The translations under genes were made by a program, and so were the position numbers. The notes below the pieces were generated by a model. The model worked only from the letters and a program-made list of their open reading frames with translations. It did no database searches and was not told the DNA's origin. Below, one piece after another: positions 1 to 11,200 of a stretch of DNA of 64,000 nt. The stretch spans positions 1 to 64,000 of the forward strand of contig NZ_JAVIDR010000019.1 in assembly GCF_031157835.1 (NCBI RefSeq), given 5' to 3'. This DNA is from Acinetobacter rudis. Its GTDB lineage: Bacteria > Pseudomonadota > Gammaproteobacteria > Pseudomonadales > Moraxellaceae. Positions within the stretch are counted from its first letter, which is position 1; each line of letters begins with the position of its first letter.

Positions 1-77
1 ACGCAGGTCTACGTTTTGCGATCCGTGAAGGTGGTCGTACAGTAGGTGCTGGTGTTGTATCTAAAGTTACAGCATAA
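1..77 (+). CDS. tuf: Elongation factor Tu, C-terminal end (5' truncated)
   Basis: The window opens inside a reading frame (first full codon at base 3) that ends in GLRFAIREGGRTVGAGVVSK-VTA and a TAA stop. This is the universally conserved C-terminus of EF-Tu, the GTPase that delivers aminoacyl-tRNA to the ribosome. Only about 24 codons are visible. The position just before tRNA-Trp, secE and nusG is the usual place of one of the two tuf copies in gammaproteobacteria. Confidence 0.95.
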   Translation, partial: AGLRFAIREGGRTVGAGVVSKVTA

Positions 78-94
78 TTGTTAGAATCATACAC

Positions 95-119
95 AAGCCG
101 AAAACCTGTTTTTCGGCTT
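95..119 (+). terminator. Hairpin after tuf (attenuator or processing signal)
   Basis: AAGCCGAAAA (95-104) pairs perfectly with TTTTCGGCTT (110-119) around a 5-base loop. No long T run follows, so it may be a weak terminator or an RNA-processing hairpin between tuf and the tRNA. Confidence 0.5.
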
Positions 120-129
120 ATGTTTATAT

Positions 130-205
130 AGGTCAGTAGTTCAATTGGTAGAGCGTCGGTCTCCAAAACCGAATGTTGGGGGTTCGAGTCCCTCCTGACC
201 TGCCA
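130..205 (+). tRNA. trnW: tRNA-Trp (anticodon CCA)
   Basis: A 76-base cloverleaf with acceptor stem AGGTCAG (130-136) pairing with CTGACCT (195-201). The anticodon loop CTCCAAA is at 161-167 with anticodon CCA at 163-165. The T-loop is GGTTCGAGTCC and the 3' CCA is encoded (203-205). It lies between tuf and secE, the same linkage as in related gammaproteobacteria, and may be processed from a tuf-tRNA transcript. Confidence 0.97.
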
Positions 206-224
206 TATTTTTTTAATAAAAAGC

Positions 225-251
225 TTGATGCTGACTAATTTGTCTTATAAT
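225..251 (+). promoter_or_regulatory. Possible sigma-70 promoter for secE-nusG
   Basis: TTGATG (225-230) and a perfect TATAAT (246-251) are separated by 15 bases, which is short of the ideal 17. It lies 30 bases upstream of the secE start. The -10 box is convincing and the -35 box is weak. Confidence 0.45.
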
Positions 252-280
252 AAGTCGCGAACTCAACGACGAGTAGAAAA

Positions 281-721
281 ATGTCGAACGATAAATCGCG
301 TGACGCATTAAGCGAAGCGCCAATTCCTCAAAGAAATAACTCTGCTGAAGTAGTTAAAACTGGTTCACCGTTTGACGTGGTGCTCTGGTTGGTTGCACTG
401 ACCTTGCTTGCTGCAGCGTTAATGGTTAATCAATATTTACCTGCTTATTGGGTCCCAGCTAACGATGTTTGGGTCCGTGTTGGGGTAATTTTGGCTTGTA
501 TTATAGTCGCATTAGGTTTATTATACGCCACCCATCAAGGCAAAGGCTTTGTTCGTCTGCTTAAAGACTCTCGTATTGAACTACGTCGAGTAACATGGCC
601 AACAAAGCAGGAAACAGTAACTACTTCATGGCAAGTTCTGGTGGTTGTTATTATTGCTGCAATTGTATTGTGGTGTTTTGACTATCTCATTAGTTGGTTC
701 ATGAAGTTCATTATCGGGTAA
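281..721 (+). CDS. secE: Preprotein translocase subunit SecE
   Basis: SecE is the small essential subunit of the SecYEG protein-conducting channel in the inner membrane. The 146-residue product has a hydrophilic N-terminus and three membrane segments (about residues 31-54, 67-86 and 115-140). The conserved amphipathic stretch LRRVTWPTKQE before the last segment is the SecE signature. Three helices is the longer gammaproteobacterial form rather than the one-helix form. It is followed by nusG after 7 bases, the classic secE-nusG operon. Confidence 0.96.
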   Translation: MSNDKSRDALSEAPIPQRNNSAEVVKTGSPFDVVLWLVALTLLAAALMVNQYLPAYWVPANDVWVRVGVILACIIVALGLLYATHQGKGFVRLLKDSRIELRRVTWPTKQETVTTSWQVLVVVIIAAIVLWCFDYLISWFMKFIIG

Positions 722-728
722 GTTAGCA

Positions 729-1262
729 ATGAAACGTTGGTACATTATTCATGCCTATTCAGGCTATGAAAAACAAGTGATGCGTTCACTTAATGATCGA
801 ATCCAGCGCAGTACTGTTGCTGATTGCTTTGGTGAAGTCCTCGTTCCAACTGAAGAAGTTGTTGAAATGAAGGATGGAAAAAAGCGTAAGTCTGAACGTA
901 AGTTCTTTCCAGGCTATGTGTTAGTTGAAATGGAAATGAACGATGAGACTTGGCACATTGTGAAAGAATGTCCAAAAGTGCTTGGTTTTATCGGTGGTAC
1001 AGCAGAAAAACCTGCGCCAATTACGCAAAAAGAAGCTGATCTTATTTTGGCTCGTGTGCGTAATACAGGTGAAGCTCCACGTCCTAAGACGATGTTTGAG
1101 CCAGGTGAAGAATTATTGGTTATTGATGGTCCATTCACTGACTTTAAAGGTGTGGTGGAAGAGGTCATCTATGACAAGTCACGTTTAACGTTGACAATTA
1201 ATGTATTTAATCGACCAACTCAGGTTGAATTGGAATTTCGTCAAGTCGAAAAAGCCAGTTAA
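729..1262 (+). CDS. nusG: Transcription termination/antitermination protein NusG
   Basis: NusG binds the beta' clamp helices of RNA polymerase, suppresses pausing, couples to ribosomal protein S10 and assists Rho. The 177-residue product starts KRWYIIHAYSGYE, the typical NGN-domain opening (about residues 1-120). A C-terminal KOW domain follows, with GPFTDFKGVVEEV at about 137-149. Length and domain order are normal. It sits directly downstream of secE. No RfaH-like paralogue is present in the window. Confidence 0.97.
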   Translation: MKRWYIIHAYSGYEKQVMRSLNDRIQRSTVADCFGEVLVPTEEVVEMKDGKKRKSERKFFPGYVLVEMEMNDETWHIVKECPKVLGFIGGTAEKPAPITQKEADLILARVRNTGEAPRPKTMFEPGEELLVIDGPFTDFKGVVEEVIYDKSRLTLTINVFNRPTQVELEFRQVEKAS

Positions 1263-1280
1263 TTTAAGTTGGTGTAAAAG

Positions 1281-1304
1281 GCCCGATGTTTTACTTCATC
1301 GGGC
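1281..1304 (+). terminator. Hairpin between nusG and rplK
   Basis: GCCCGATG (1281-1288) pairs with CATCGGGC (1297-1304) over an 8-base loop. The following bases are T-rich but interrupted (ATTGTTGTTG). It is likely a partial terminator separating the secE-nusG unit from rplKA. Confidence 0.6.
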
Positions 1305-1352
1305 ATTGTTGTTGTAGCAATCCTTGTTTACAAAGGTTGCAGCAATTTAAAA

Positions 1353-1380
1353 TTGGGGAGCCTGACGGCGTTTGTACCCA
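1353..1380 (+). promoter_or_regulatory. Probable L1-binding site in the rplK leader
   Basis: Just upstream of rplK the mRNA reads TTGGGGAGCCTGACGGCG followed by TTTGTACCCA. TGGG at 1354-1357 can pair with CCCA at 1377-1380 around an internal loop. This resembles the leader structure bound by ribosomal protein L1 in enterobacteria, through which L1 represses rplK-rplA translation. The assignment rests on position and resemblance. Confidence 0.55.
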
Positions 1381-1393
1381 GAGGAAATAGACA

Positions 1394-1822
1394 ATGGCTA
1401 AGAAGATTGACGGCTATATCAAGCTGCAAGTTCCAGCTGGTAAAGCGAATCCATCTCCACCGATCGGTCCTGCACTTGGTCAACGTGGTGTTAACATCAT
1501 GGCATTCTGTAAAGAATTCAATGCTGCTACACAAAAAGTTGAACCAGGTCTACCAATCCCTGTAGTGATCACTGTGTACAACGATAAGTCGTTCACATTC
1601 ATCATGAAAACTCCACCTGCTGCTATTCTTCTTAAGAAAGCTGCTGGTATCCAAAAAGGTTCAGCTGTACCTAACAAAACTAAAGTTGGTAAGTTGACTC
1701 GTGCTCAATTGGAAGAAATTGCAACCACTAAAGAACCAGATCTTACTGGTGCTGATTTGGATGCACGTGTACGTACCATCGCTGGTTCTGCGCGTTCTAT
1801 GGGCTTGGAAGTGGAGCTATAA
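1394..1822 (+). CDS. rplK: 50S ribosomal protein L11
   Basis: L11 forms the base of the GTPase-associated centre on 23S rRNA and is needed for RelA activation. The 142-residue product opens [29 protein letters not shown], the strongly conserved N-terminal domain. It ends with the RNA-binding C-terminal domain ([13 protein letters not shown]). The start has a good ribosome-binding site (AGAGGAAA). It is followed by rplA after only 3 bases, which fits translational coupling and shared L1 feedback. Confidence 0.97.
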   Translation: MAKKIDGYIKLQVPAGKANPSPPIGPALGQRGVNIMAFCKEFNAATQKVEPGLPIPVVITVYNDKSFTFIMKTPPAAILLKKAAGIQKGSAVPNKTKVGKLTRAQLEEIATTKEPDLTGADLDARVRTIAGSARSMGLEVEL

Positions 1823-1825
1823 GAC

Positions 1826-2521
1826 ATGGCAAAGTTAACTAAACGTCAAAAAGCCATTGCTGCTTTGGTTGAAGCGAACAAAGTCTACACTTTGGAAGAA
1901 GCTGTTCAAGTTTTGGGTAGCCTACCTGCTGCTAAATTCAAAGAATCTTTGGATCTATCAGTAAACCTTGGTGTTGACCCACGTAAATCTGATCAGGTTG
2001 TTCGTGGCGCGACTACACTTCCAGCGGGTACTGGTAAAACTGTACGTGTTGCAGTATTTGCTCAAGGTGCTGCTGCTGAAGCTGCTAAAGCTGAAGGCGC
2101 AGATATCGTTGGTTTTGATGATCTTGCTGAAAGCATTCAACAAGGTAACTTGGACTTTGATGTTGTTATTGCTGCTCCTGATGCTATGCGCGTTGTTGGT
2201 AAGCTTGGTACAATTCTTGGTCCACGTGGTTTAATGCCAAACCCTAAAGTTGGTACTGTGACTCCTGATGTTGCTTCTGCAGTTAAGAATGCAAAATCTG
2301 GTCAAGCACGTTACCGTGTAGACAAGGGTGGTATCATCCACGCTGCAATCGGTCAACTAGGTTTTGAAGCTGCTGCAGTTCGTCAAAACGTTGAAGCTTT
2401 GGTTGCTGACCTTAAGAAAGCAAAACCTGCTACTTCTAAAGGCGTATACATTAAAAAGATCACTTTGAGCTCAACTATGGGTCCTGGTCTTACTATTGAT
2501 GTAGCAAACGTTTCAAACTAA
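1826..2521 (+). CDS. rplA: 50S ribosomal protein L1
   Basis: L1 binds 23S rRNA helices 76-78 to form the mobile L1 stalk, and represses its own rplKA mRNA. The 231-residue product has the family opening [13 protein letters not shown]. It carries the conserved [15 protein letters not shown] segment (about residues 131-145) and the C-terminal [10 protein letters not shown] motif. Length is normal. It starts 3 bases after the rplK stop. Confidence 0.97.
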   Translation: MAKLTKRQKAIAALVEANKVYTLEEAVQVLGSLPAAKFKESLDLSVNLGVDPRKSDQVVRGATTLPAGTGKTVRVAVFAQGAAAEAAKAEGADIVGFDDLAESIQQGNLDFDVVIAAPDAMRVVGKLGTILGPRGLMPNPKVGTVTPDVASAVKNAKSGQARYRVDKGGIIHAAIGQLGFEAAAVRQNVEALVADLKKAKPATSKGVYIKKITLSSTMGPGLTIDVANVSN

Positions 2522-2794
2522 GTTTGAGTCGTATTTAAAGAATTTTAAAGTCCTGCAAGCAGTTTTCCTCCCCAGAGGGAGTGTAAAGCTGCATGTAGGC
2601 GGACTTTGAATTGATAGATGTAAATTTATCAGCGTCAAAGACCTCAGGTGAACTGGACTTCGGTCTGTTTCTTAATTTTCCTGGGTAGACGCGGTGGTGT
2701 GATTTGTTCCTCCTCCGCGTGTAAGTTAAGTGATTGACTTACGAATTGGGAGTGCATCGTTTGATGCATAAATCACCGTTAGGAGGTTCTTACA
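2522..2794 (+). promoter_or_regulatory. Ribosomal protein L10 leader of rplJL
   Basis: This 273-base gap upstream of rplJ is rich in structure. AAAGTCC near 2547 can pair with GGACTTT near 2601 to close a long arm. It is followed by conserved-looking purine-rich loops and a strong AGGAGG at 2781-2786. Position and size match the L10 leader, where the L10-(L7/L12) complex binds mRNA and represses rplJL. It may also hold the rplJ promoter. Confidence 0.7.
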
Positions 2795-3301
2795 GTGGCT
2801 CTACGTTTAGAGGACAAAAAAGAGATCGTTGCAGCGGTAAATACTGCTGCTTCTACAGCGTTCTCTGCTGTTGTTGCCGACTATCAAGGTTTGAACGTTA
2901 CTCAACTTACTGAGTTGCGTGTTCAAGCTCGTCAAAACAATGTTTACCTACGTATCGTTCGTAACACATTGGCGAAACGTGCGTTTGAAGGTACTCAATT
3001 TGATATCTTGAACGACGTCTTGACTGGTCCAACAATTATCGGTTTATCAACTTCTGAAGAAGATATGGGTGCAGCTGCACGCTTATTCGAAGACTTCGCT
3101 AAAACAAACAAGGCTTTTGAATTAAAAGCTGCTGCGTTTGATGGCAAAGTTTATGAAGGTGCTGAAGTTAGCGTTATTGCTAATCTTCCGAACCAAGAAA
3201 AAGCGCTTACTATGCTTGCAAACGTTCTTCAAGCTCCTATCTCGAAATTGGGTCGCCTACTTACAGCACTCAAAGAGAAAGAAGAGCAAGAAGCGGCATA
3301 A
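2795..3301 (+). CDS. rplJ: 50S ribosomal protein L10
   Basis: L10 forms the base of the ribosomal stalk and holds the L7/L12 dimers through its C-terminal helix. The 168-residue product matches the family (MALRLEDKKEIVAAVN). The start is GTG at 2795, fixed by the AGGAGG at 2781-2786. The C-terminal helix (PISKLGRLLTALKEKEEQ) is the L7/L12-binding arm. It is co-transcribed with rplL. Confidence 0.97.
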   Translation: MALRLEDKKEIVAAVNTAASTAFSAVVADYQGLNVTQLTELRVQARQNNVYLRIVRNTLAKRAFEGTQFDILNDVLTGPTIIGLSTSEEDMGAAARLFEDFAKTNKAFELKAAAFDGKVYEGAEVSVIANLPNQEKALTMLANVLQAPISKLGRLLTALKEKEEQEAA

Positions 3302-3349
3302 GGCCAACACTTTTTACACACCATTCAATTTCCATTTGGAGTTTATCTC

Positions 3350-3721
3350 ATGGCTTTAACAAACGAAGAAATCTTAAATGCAGTTGCTGAAAAAACTGTT
3401 CTTGAACTTGTTGAATTAATTTCTGCATTCGAAGAAAAATTCAATGTATCTGCTGCTGCTGTTGCAGTTGCTGCAGGTCCTGCTGCTGGCGCTGCTGCTG
3501 CTGAAGAACAATCAGAATTCAATGTTGAATTAACTAGCTTCGGCGGTAACAAAGTTGCTGTTATTAAAGCAGTTCGTGAAGCTACTGGCCTTGGTCTTAA
3601 AGAAGCTAAAGATCTTGTTGAAGGCGCTCCTTCAGTTGTTAAAGAAGGCGTTTCTAAAGAAGAAGGCGAAGAACTTAAGAAGAAACTTGAAGAAGCTGGT
3701 GCTACAGTTACACTTAAGTAA
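3350..3721 (+). CDS. rplL: 50S ribosomal protein L7/L12
   Basis: L7/L12 is the multicopy stalk protein that recruits and stimulates translational GTPases. The 123-residue product has an N-terminal dimerisation domain (about 1-33) and an Ala-rich hinge (about 37-52). The conserved C-terminal domain contains [20 protein letters not shown]. It follows rplJ by 48 bases. Confidence 0.97.
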   Translation: MALTNEEILNAVAEKTVLELVELISAFEEKFNVSAAAVAVAAGPAAGAAAAEEQSEFNVELTSFGGNKVAVIKAVREATGLGLKEAKDLVEGAPSVVKEGVSKEEGEELKKKLEEAGATVTLK

Positions 3722-3729
3722 TCTTACAG

Positions 3730-3795
3730 GGAGTTGTTTTTTTCAAAAAACAACTCCAAAAATTGGCTGGTGGCTCTTGGGTCATCAGCCTTTTT
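3730..3795 (+). terminator. Tandem hairpins between rplL and rpoB (attenuator)
   Basis: There are two consecutive stems. GGAGTTGTTTTTT (3730-3742) pairs with its exact complement at 3745-3757. GGCTGGTGG (3765-3773) pairs with TCATCAGCC (3782-3790) with two G-U pairs, followed directly by TTTTT (3791-3795). The second is a canonical intrinsic terminator shape. In enterobacteria the rplL-rpoB gap holds an attenuator and an RNase III site that set the ratio of ribosomal protein to polymerase expression. The same role is likely here. Confidence 0.75.
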
Positions 3796-4029
3796 GCGTT
3801 ACAATAGTCGGCTCGATTTTGTTCGGTTTGGGCATTAATTCGTCGAAATTTTGAAAAAATTAAATAAAACAAACGCTTACCAATATTCTTCAGCTTTGAA
3901 AATATTGTTAAGCGTTTCATACCACTGAAAATTGCAGCATTTGTAAAAGGTGGTGGTCATATCGACCTGCGTAATTCCTTCTAAGTCCGTTCTGCAGGCG
4001 GGCTTGGTTTTACTTTCCGAGGACTCCAG

Positions 4030-7000
4030 ATGGCATACTCATATACCGAAAAAAAACGGATCCGTAAGAATTTTGGTAAATTGCCCCAAGTAATGGATGC
4101 TCCGTACTTGCTTTCGATTCAAGTCGACTCGTACAGAACATTTTTGCAAGATGGTAAAACTCCCAAAAATCGCGAAGATATCGGACTCCAGGCGGCATTC
4201 CGTTCAGTATTTCCAATAGAAAGTTATTCGGGCAATGCGGCTTTAGAATTTGTTGAGTATAGCCTTGGTAAACCAGAGTTTGATGTGCGCGAGTGTATTC
4301 TTCGTGGCTCAACTTATGCGGCACCAATGCGCGTAAAAATTCGTCTGATCATTAAAGATCGCGAAACCAAATCAATTAAAGATGTACGTGAACAAGAAGT
4401 TTACATGGGTGAAATGCCACTCATGACCGATAACGGTACTTTTGTTATTAACGGTACAGAGCGTGTAATTGTATCTCAGTTACATCGTTCACCAGGTGTG
4501 TTCTTTGATCACGATAAAGGTAAAACACATTCAAGTGGTAAAGTGTTGTACTCAGCACGTATTATCCCTTACCGTGGTTCGTGGTTAGACTTTGAGTTTG
4601 ATGCGAAAGATCTCGTATATGTTCGTATTGACCGTCGTCGTAAGTTACTTGCAACAGTGATGTTACGTGCGTTGAACTTTAGCAATGAACAAATTCTGAA
4701 TATGTTCTATGAGAAAGTTCCTGTTTACCTCGATATGGGCAGCTATCAAATTGACTTGGTACCTGAACGCCTACGTGGTGAAATGGCGCAGTTTGATATT
4801 GTTGACAATGATGGCAAATCAATTGTTGAACAAGGTAAACGTATTAATGCGCGTCATGTTCGTCAAATGGAAGCTGCTGGTTTAACTAAGCTTTCAGTTC
4901 CTGATGAGTATCTATACGAACGCATTATTGCTGAAGACGTGATATTACGTGATGGCGAAACCATTGCAGCCAATACAGTATTGAGCCATGAAATCATGGT
5001 GAAATTGGCTGAAGGTGGCGTTAAACAATTTAACATTCTATTCACTAACGACATTGACCGTGGTTCATTTGTTGCTGATACATTGCGTGCAGATTTGACA
5101 CGTGATCGCGAAGAAGCACTGGTTGAAATCTATAAAGTGATGCGCCCAGGCGAGCCACCAACAAAAGAAGCAGCAGAAAACTTGTTCAATAACTTGTTCT
5201 TCTCTTCTGAGCGTTATGACTTGTCACCAGTTGGTCGTATGAAGTTTAACCGTCGTTTAGGACGTCCTTACGAAGTTGGTAACGATCAGAAATCACGCGA
5301 AGTTGAATGCATTCTTTCCAATGAAGACATCGTTGATGTACTTAAAACATTGGTAGAAATTCGTAACGGTAAAGGTGAAGTCGATGATATCGACCACTTG
5401 GGTAACCGTCGTGTGCGTTCAGTTGGTGAAATGACTGAAAACCAATTCCGTGTAGGTCTTGTTCGTGTTGAGCGTGCAGTTAAAGAACGTTTGGGTCAAG
5501 CTGAAACAGATAACTTGTCTCCACAAGATTTAATCAATGCGAAACCAGTTGCAGCAGCGATTAAAGAATTCTTTGGTTCAAGCCAATTGTCTCAATTCAT
5601 GGACCAAAACAACCCATTGTCTGAAATTACGCATAAGCGTCGTGTTTCTGCACTTGGGCCTGGTGGTTTGACTCGTGAACGTGCTGGCTTTGAAGTACGT
5701 GACGTACATCAAACTCACTACGGTCGTGTATGTCCAATTGAAACACCTGAAGGTCCAAACATTGGTTTGATTAACTCTTTGTCTGTTTATGCAAAAGCAA
5801 ACCATTTTGGCTTCTTGGAAACGCCTTATCGTAAGGTTGTAGACGGTCGCGTAACAGATGATGTTGAATATCTTTCTGCGATTGAAGAAGTTGGTACAGT
5901 CATTGCGCAAGCAGATGCTTTGCTTGACGAAGATAATAACTTCACAGAAGAATTCGTTTCTGTACGTCATCAAGGCGAATTTATACGTATTCCACCTGAA
6001 AAAGTGACGCATATGGATGTATCTGCTCAGCAGGTCGTATCTGTAGCAGCATCATTGATTCCATTCCTTGAACACGATGATGCCAACCGTGCATTGATGG
6101 GTTCAAACATGCAACGTCAGGCTGTGCCTACATTGCTTGCTGACAAACCATTAGTCGGTACAGGTATGGAAGCGAACGTAGCACGTGACTCAGGTGTATG
6201 TGTAATCGCAAAACGTGGCGGTATGATTGAATTTGTTGATGCATCACGTGTCGTGATTCGTGTTAACGAAGATGAAATGATCGCTGGTGAAGCAGGTGTA
6301 GATATCTACAACTTGATCAAGTATACCCGTTCTAACCAAAACACATGTATTAACCAAAAAGTATTGGTTAACTTGGGTGATAAAGTTGGTCGTGGTGACG
6401 TTCTTGCTGATGGTCCATCTACAGATGGCGGTGAATTGGCACTTGGTCAAAACATGCGCGTCGCGTTCATGACGTGGAATGGTTATAACTACGAAGACTC
6501 GATCTTATTATCTGAGCGTGTGCTTCAAGAAGACCGTTTGACTTCGATCCATATTCAAGAGTTATCTTGTGTGGCTCGTGATACCAAACTAGGTGCAGAA
6601 GAAATTACTGCAGATATTCCTAATGTTGGTGAAGCTGCATTATCTAAGCTTGATGAGTCAGGTATTGTTTATATCGGTGCTGAAGTGACAGCAGGTGATA
6701 TTCTGGTTGGTAAAGTGACACCAAAAGGTGAAACTCAATTAACGCCAGAAGAAAAACTATTACGTGCGATCTTCGGTGAGAAAGCTGCTGACGTTAAAGA
6801 CTCTTCTTTACGTGTACCATCTGGTACTAAAGGTACAGTTATTGACGTTCAAGTCTTCACTCGTGATGGCATTGAAAAAGATGAGCGTGCTCAAGCAATT
6901 GAAAAAGCTCAGCTTGATGCGTACCGTAAGGATTTGAAAGAAGAATACAAAATCTTCGAAGAAGCCGCTCGTGAACGTATTGTTCGTCTCTTGAAAGATC

Positions 7001-8118
7001 AGCAGTCAAATGGTGGCGGTAGCACTAAACGTGGTGACAAACTTACAGAAGATTTGTTGTCGCATTTAGCATTGGTTGATTTACTTGAAATCCAACCAAA
7101 TGATGAAGCTATTGCAGAACGTTTAACTCAAATTCAAGTCTTCTTAAAAGAGAAGAGCTTTGAAATTGATGAGAAGTTTGCTGAGAAAAAACGCAAACTT
7201 TCTACAGGCGATGAGCTCACTACGGGTGTCCTCAAAGTTGTTAAAGTTTATCTTGCTGTAAAACGTCGTATCCAACCTGGTGATAAGATGGCGGGTCGTC
7301 ATGGTAACAAGGGTGTTGTATCTAACATCTTGCCAGTAGAAGACATGCCACATGATATTCATGGTGTACCTGTTGACGTGGTATTAAACCCATTGGGTGT
7401 ACCATCGCGTATGAACGTGGGTCAGATTCTTGAAACTCACTTAGGTTTAGCGGCGAAAGGTCTTGGCGAACAAATCGACAAGATGTTGAAACAACAGCGT
7501 ACGATTGCTGAACTACGTGAATTCTTAGATAAGATTTATAACAAAGTTGGTGGTGAGCAAGAACAACTTGACACACTAACTGATGATGAAATCTTGAAAC
7601 TTGCTGGTAACTTAAGTGCTGGTGTGCCTTTAGCAACACCTGTATTTGATGGTGCTGAAGAAGGTCAAATCAAAGAATTACTAGAACTTGCTGAATTGCC
7701 ACGCTCTGGTCAAACAGTACTTTATGATGGACGTACAGGTGAGCGTTTCGATCGTCCTGTTACAGTTGGTTATATGTACATGTTGAAATTGAACCACTTG
7801 GTTGATGACAAAATGCATGCGCGTTCTACTGGTTCTTATTCACTTGTAACGCAACAACCATTGGGTGGTAAAGCTCAATTCGGTGGTCAGCGTTTCGGTG
7901 AGATGGAAGTCTGGGCACTTGAAGCATACGGTGCAGCATATACACTGCAAGAAATGCTGACTGTGAAGTCGGATGACGTTGAAGGTCGTACTCGTATCTA
8001 TAAGAACATCGTAGATGGTAACCATTATATGGATCCAGGCATGCCTGAATCGTTCAACGTATTGACCAAAGAGATCCGTTCTTTAGGTATCAACATTGAA
8101 CTGAAAAACGGCGACTAA
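4030..8118 (+). CDS. rpoB: DNA-directed RNA polymerase subunit beta
   Basis: The beta subunit forms half of the RNA polymerase active-site cleft and the rifampicin pocket. The 1362-residue product is full length. The rifampicin-resistance region is present with [20 protein letters not shown] (about residues 517-536) and no substitution at the usual resistance positions. It differs from the E. coli cluster I only by a conservative Ile/Val change after KRR. The C-terminal [20 protein letters not shown] motif is intact. It lies in the rplJL-rpoBC unit with a 300-base leader containing the attenuator. Confidence 0.98.
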   Translation: MAYSYTEKKRIRKNFGKLPQVMDAPYLLSIQVDSYRTFLQDGKTPKNREDIGLQAAFRSVFPIESYSGNAALEFVEYSLGKPEFDVRECILRGSTYAAPMRVKIRLIIKDRETKSIKDVREQEVYMGEMPLMTDNGTFVINGTERVIVSQLHRSPGVFFDHDKGKTHSSGKVLYSARIIPYRGSWLDFEFDAKDLVYVRIDRRRKLLATVMLRALNFSNEQILNMFYEKVPVYLDMGSYQIDLVPERLRGEMAQFDIVDNDGKSIVEQGKRINARHVRQMEAAGLTKLSVPDEYLYERIIAEDVILRDGETIAANTVLSHEIMVKLAEGGVKQFNILFTNDIDRGSFVADTLRADLTRDREEALVEIYKVMRPGEPPTKEAAENLFNNLFFSSERYDLSPVGRMKFNRRLGRPYEVGNDQKSREVECILSNEDIVDVLKTLVEIRNGKGEVDDIDHLGNRRVRSVGEMTENQFRVGLVRVERAVKERLGQAETDNLSPQDLINAKPVAAAIKEFFGSSQLSQFMDQNNPLSEITHKRRVSALGPGGLTRERAGFEVRDVHQTHYGRVCPIETPEGPNIGLINSLSVYAKANHFGFLETPYRKVVDGRVTDDVEYLSAIEEVGTVIAQADALLDEDNNFTEEFVSVRHQGEFIRIPPEKVTHMDVSAQQVVSVAASLIPFLEHDDANRALMGSNMQRQAVPTLLADKPLVGTGMEANVARDSGVCVIAKRGGMIEFVDASRVVIRVNEDEMIAGEAGVDIYNLIKYTRSNQNTCINQKVLVNLGDKVGRGDVLADGPSTDGGELALGQNMRVAFMTWNGYNYEDSILLSERVLQEDRLTSIHIQELSCVARDTKLGAEEITADIPNVGEAALSKLDESGIVYIGAEVTAGDILVGKVTPKGETQLTPEEKLLRAIFGEKAADVKDSSLRVPSGTKGTVIDVQVFTRDGIEKDERAQAIEKAQLDAYRKDLKEEYKIFEEAARERIVRLLKDQQSNGGGSTKRGDKLTEDLLSHLALVDLLEIQPNDEAIAERLTQIQVFLKEKSFEIDEKFAEKKRKLSTGDELTTGVLKVVKVYLAVKRRIQPGDKMAGRHGNKGVVSNILPVEDMPHDIHGVPVDVVLNPLGVPSRMNVGQILETHLGLAAKGLGEQIDKMLKQQRTIAELREFLDKIYNKVGGEQEQLDTLTDDEILKLAGNLSAGVPLATPVFDGAEEGQIKELLELAELPRSGQTVLYDGRTGERFDRPVTVGYMYMLKLNHLVDDKMHARSTGSYSLVTQQPLGGKAQFGGQRFGEMEVWALEAYGAAYTLQEMLTVKSDDVEGRTRIYKNIVDGNHYMDPGMPESFNVLTKEIRSLGINIELKNGD

Positions 8119-8128
8119 AAGATCATCT

Positions 8129-8157
8129 TTAACCCCTCTTTAGATAAGAGGGGTTAA
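8129..8157 (+). terminator. Stable hairpin between rpoB and rpoC
   Basis: TTAACCCCTCTT (8129-8140) pairs perfectly with AAGAGGGGTTAA (8146-8157) around 5 bases. No T run follows, and rpoC must be transcribed from upstream. It is better read as a processing or mRNA-stability hairpin than as a full terminator. Confidence 0.55.
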
Positions 8158-8247
8158 AGGGGCTTTTAGAGACTCCAAATTTTCAGTTATAACAATATTT
8201 GTGACCCAGTTGGGGAGTGTGAACTCTTCAACACACGGAGAAAAAAA

Positions 8248-11200
8248 TTGAAAGACTTGCTCGATATCATGCGCAAAAAGACGGATTCAGATGGTTATAC
8301 ACCGGTTGAATTTGATCGTATCCGTATTGGTCTTGCTTCACCAGAAATGATTAAATCATGGTCTCATGGTGAAGTTAAAAAACCTGAAACAATTAACTAT
8401 CGTACGTTTAAGCCAGAACGTGATGGTTTATTCTGTGCCAAAATTTTTGGTCCAGTAAAAGACTATGAATGCTTGTGTGGTAAATACAAGCGTATGAAAT
8501 ATAAAGGCGTAATCTGTGAAAAATGTGGCGTTGAAGTAACGACTGCAAAAGTTCGTCGTGAACGTATGGGTCACATCGAATTGGCTTCACCAGTTGCGCA
8601 TATTTGGTTCTTAAAATCATTACCAAGCCGTATCGGTTTATTACTTGATATGACTTTGCGTGATATTGAACGTGTATTGTATTTCGAATCTTATGTGGTT
8701 ACCGATCCTGGTATGACACCACTTGAGAAAAATCAGTTATTAAATGATGAAGAATACTTTACAGCACTTGAAGAACACGGTGACGAGTTCTCTGCAAAAA
8801 TGGGTGCTGAAGCTGTTCAAGACTTGTTAAAAGATATTGATTTAGACGCTGAAATTTCACGTTTACGCGAAGAAATTCCTCAAACAACTTCAGAAACTAA
8901 GCTTAAAAAAGCATCTAAGCGTTTGAAGTTGATGGAAGCATTTAACGACTCTAACAACAAGCCTGAGTGGATGGTAATGAATGTATTACCTGTATTACCA
9001 CCAGATCTTCGTCCGTTAGTACCACTTGAAGGTGGTCGTTTTGCGACTTCTGACTTGAACGATTTGTATCGTCGTGTCATCAACCGTAACAACCGTTTAA
9101 AACGTCTTCTTGACCTATCTGCACCAGACATCATCGTACGTAACGAAAAACGTATGTTGCAAGAATCTGTAGATGCGTTGTTAGATAACGGTCGTCGTGG
9201 TCGTGCGATTACGGGTTCAAACAAACGTCCATTGAAATCTTTGGCTGATATGATCAAAGGTAAACAAGGTCGTTTCCGTCAAAACTTACTTGGTAAACGT
9301 GTTGACTATTCTGGCCGTTCGGTAATTACCGTTGGTCCTAACCTACGTTTGCACCAATGTGGTTTACCTAAGAAAATGGCACTTGAATTGTTCAAACCAT
9401 TTATCTTTGCGAAACTACAAGCATCTGGTCAAGCAACAACCATTAAAGCTGCGAAGAAAATGGTTGAGCGTGAGACTCCAGAAGTTTGGGACGTACTTGC
9501 ATCAGTTATTCGTCAACATCCAGTCATGTTGAACCGTGCACCTACACTTCACCGTTTAGGTTTACAAGCGTTTGAACCGATCTTGATTGAAGGTAAAGCG
9601 ATTCGTTTACATCCATTGGTTTGTGCTGCATTTAACGCCGACTTCGACGGTGACCAAATGGCGGTACACGTACCATTGACTTTAGAAGCACAGTTAGAAG
9701 CACGTGCTTTGATGATGTCAACAAACAACATTCTATCACCAGCAAACGGTGAGCCTATTATCGTTCCTTCTCAGGACGTGGTCTTGGGCTTGTACTACAT
9801 CACTCGTGATGCAGTTAATGCCAAAGGTGAAGGTATGGTGTTTGCGGATACTCACGAAGTAAACCGCGCACTTGCTACTGGTCAGGTTGATTTACATGCA
9901 CGCGTTAAAGCACGTGTACACCAAACAGTAATCGATGAAAATGGTGATCGTGAGCAACAAACAATTGTTGTAGACACTACTCCAGGTCGTTGTTTGCTTT
10001 GGGAAGTTGTACCTGAAGGTATGGATTTCCAACAAATTAACGTTGAGATGACTAAAAAGAATATCTCAAAATTAATCAACTCTTGCTACCGTAAACTTGG
10101 TTTGAAAGATACTGTTATCTTCGCTGACCAATTGATGTATTTGGGCTTCCGTCAAGCGACGCGTTCAGGTGTATCTGTTGGTATGGAAGATATGGTTATT
10201 CCACCACAAAAACAAACCATTATTGATAAAGCTGAAACTGAAGTTCGTGAAATCGAACAACAATTTGAGCAAGGTTTCGTGACTGCTGGTGAACGTTATA
10301 ACAAAGTTGTCGATATTTGGGCACGTACTAACGACCAAGTTGCAAAAGCAATGATGGATAACTTGTCATTTACTACTGTTAAAAATAAACAGGGTGAAGA
10401 CGAGAAGCAAAAATCGTTCAACAGTATCTACATGATGTCTGACTCTGGTGCCCGTGGTAGTGCGGCGCAGATTCGTCAGCTTGCTGGGATGCGTGGTTTG
10501 ATGGCGAAACCAGATGGTTCGATCATTGAAACACCGATTAAAGCAAACTTCCGTGAAGGTTTGACAGTACTTCAGTACTTTATTTCAACACATGGTGCAC
10601 GTAAAGGTTTGGCCGATACTGCATTGAAAACTGCGAACTCAGGTTATTTGACTCGTCGTTTGGTTGACGTTGCACAAGACTTAGTTATTACTGAGCCAGA
10701 TTGTGGTACTGAAGAAGGCCTAGTAATGACTCCGTTCATTCAAGGTGGTGACGTTATTGAGCCGTTACGTGACCGTGTACTTGGTCGTGTGACAGCAGTA
10801 GATGTACGTCGTGCTGTGGATGATGAAGTTGTATTACCACAAGGTACACTCATTGATGAGAAGATCGCTGCTGCTCTTGAAGATGCCGGTGTCGATGAAG
10901 TTAAAGTACGTTCAGTTGTAAACTGTCGTTCTACCTTCGGTGTTTGTGCGAAATGTTATGGTCGTGACTTGGCACGTGGTCACTTGGTGAACCCAGGTGA
11001 ATCTGTCGGTGTTATGGCTGCGCAATCAATTGGTGAACCTGGTACACAGTTAACCATGCGTACATTCCACGTGGGTGGTGCTGCAAGCCGAACTTCTGCT
11101 GCAAACAGTGTTCAAGTACGTAACAAAGGTACTGTACGTTTCCATAACGTGAAAACTGTACAACATGCCAAAGGTCACTTGGTATCTGTTTCACGTTCAG

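Noticed and set aside
5575..5710. Rifampicin-resistance mutation in rpoB
   Set aside because: The cluster I sequence shows the wild-type residues at the usual resistance positions. The Ile-to-Val difference after KRR is conservative and not a resistance change that I know.
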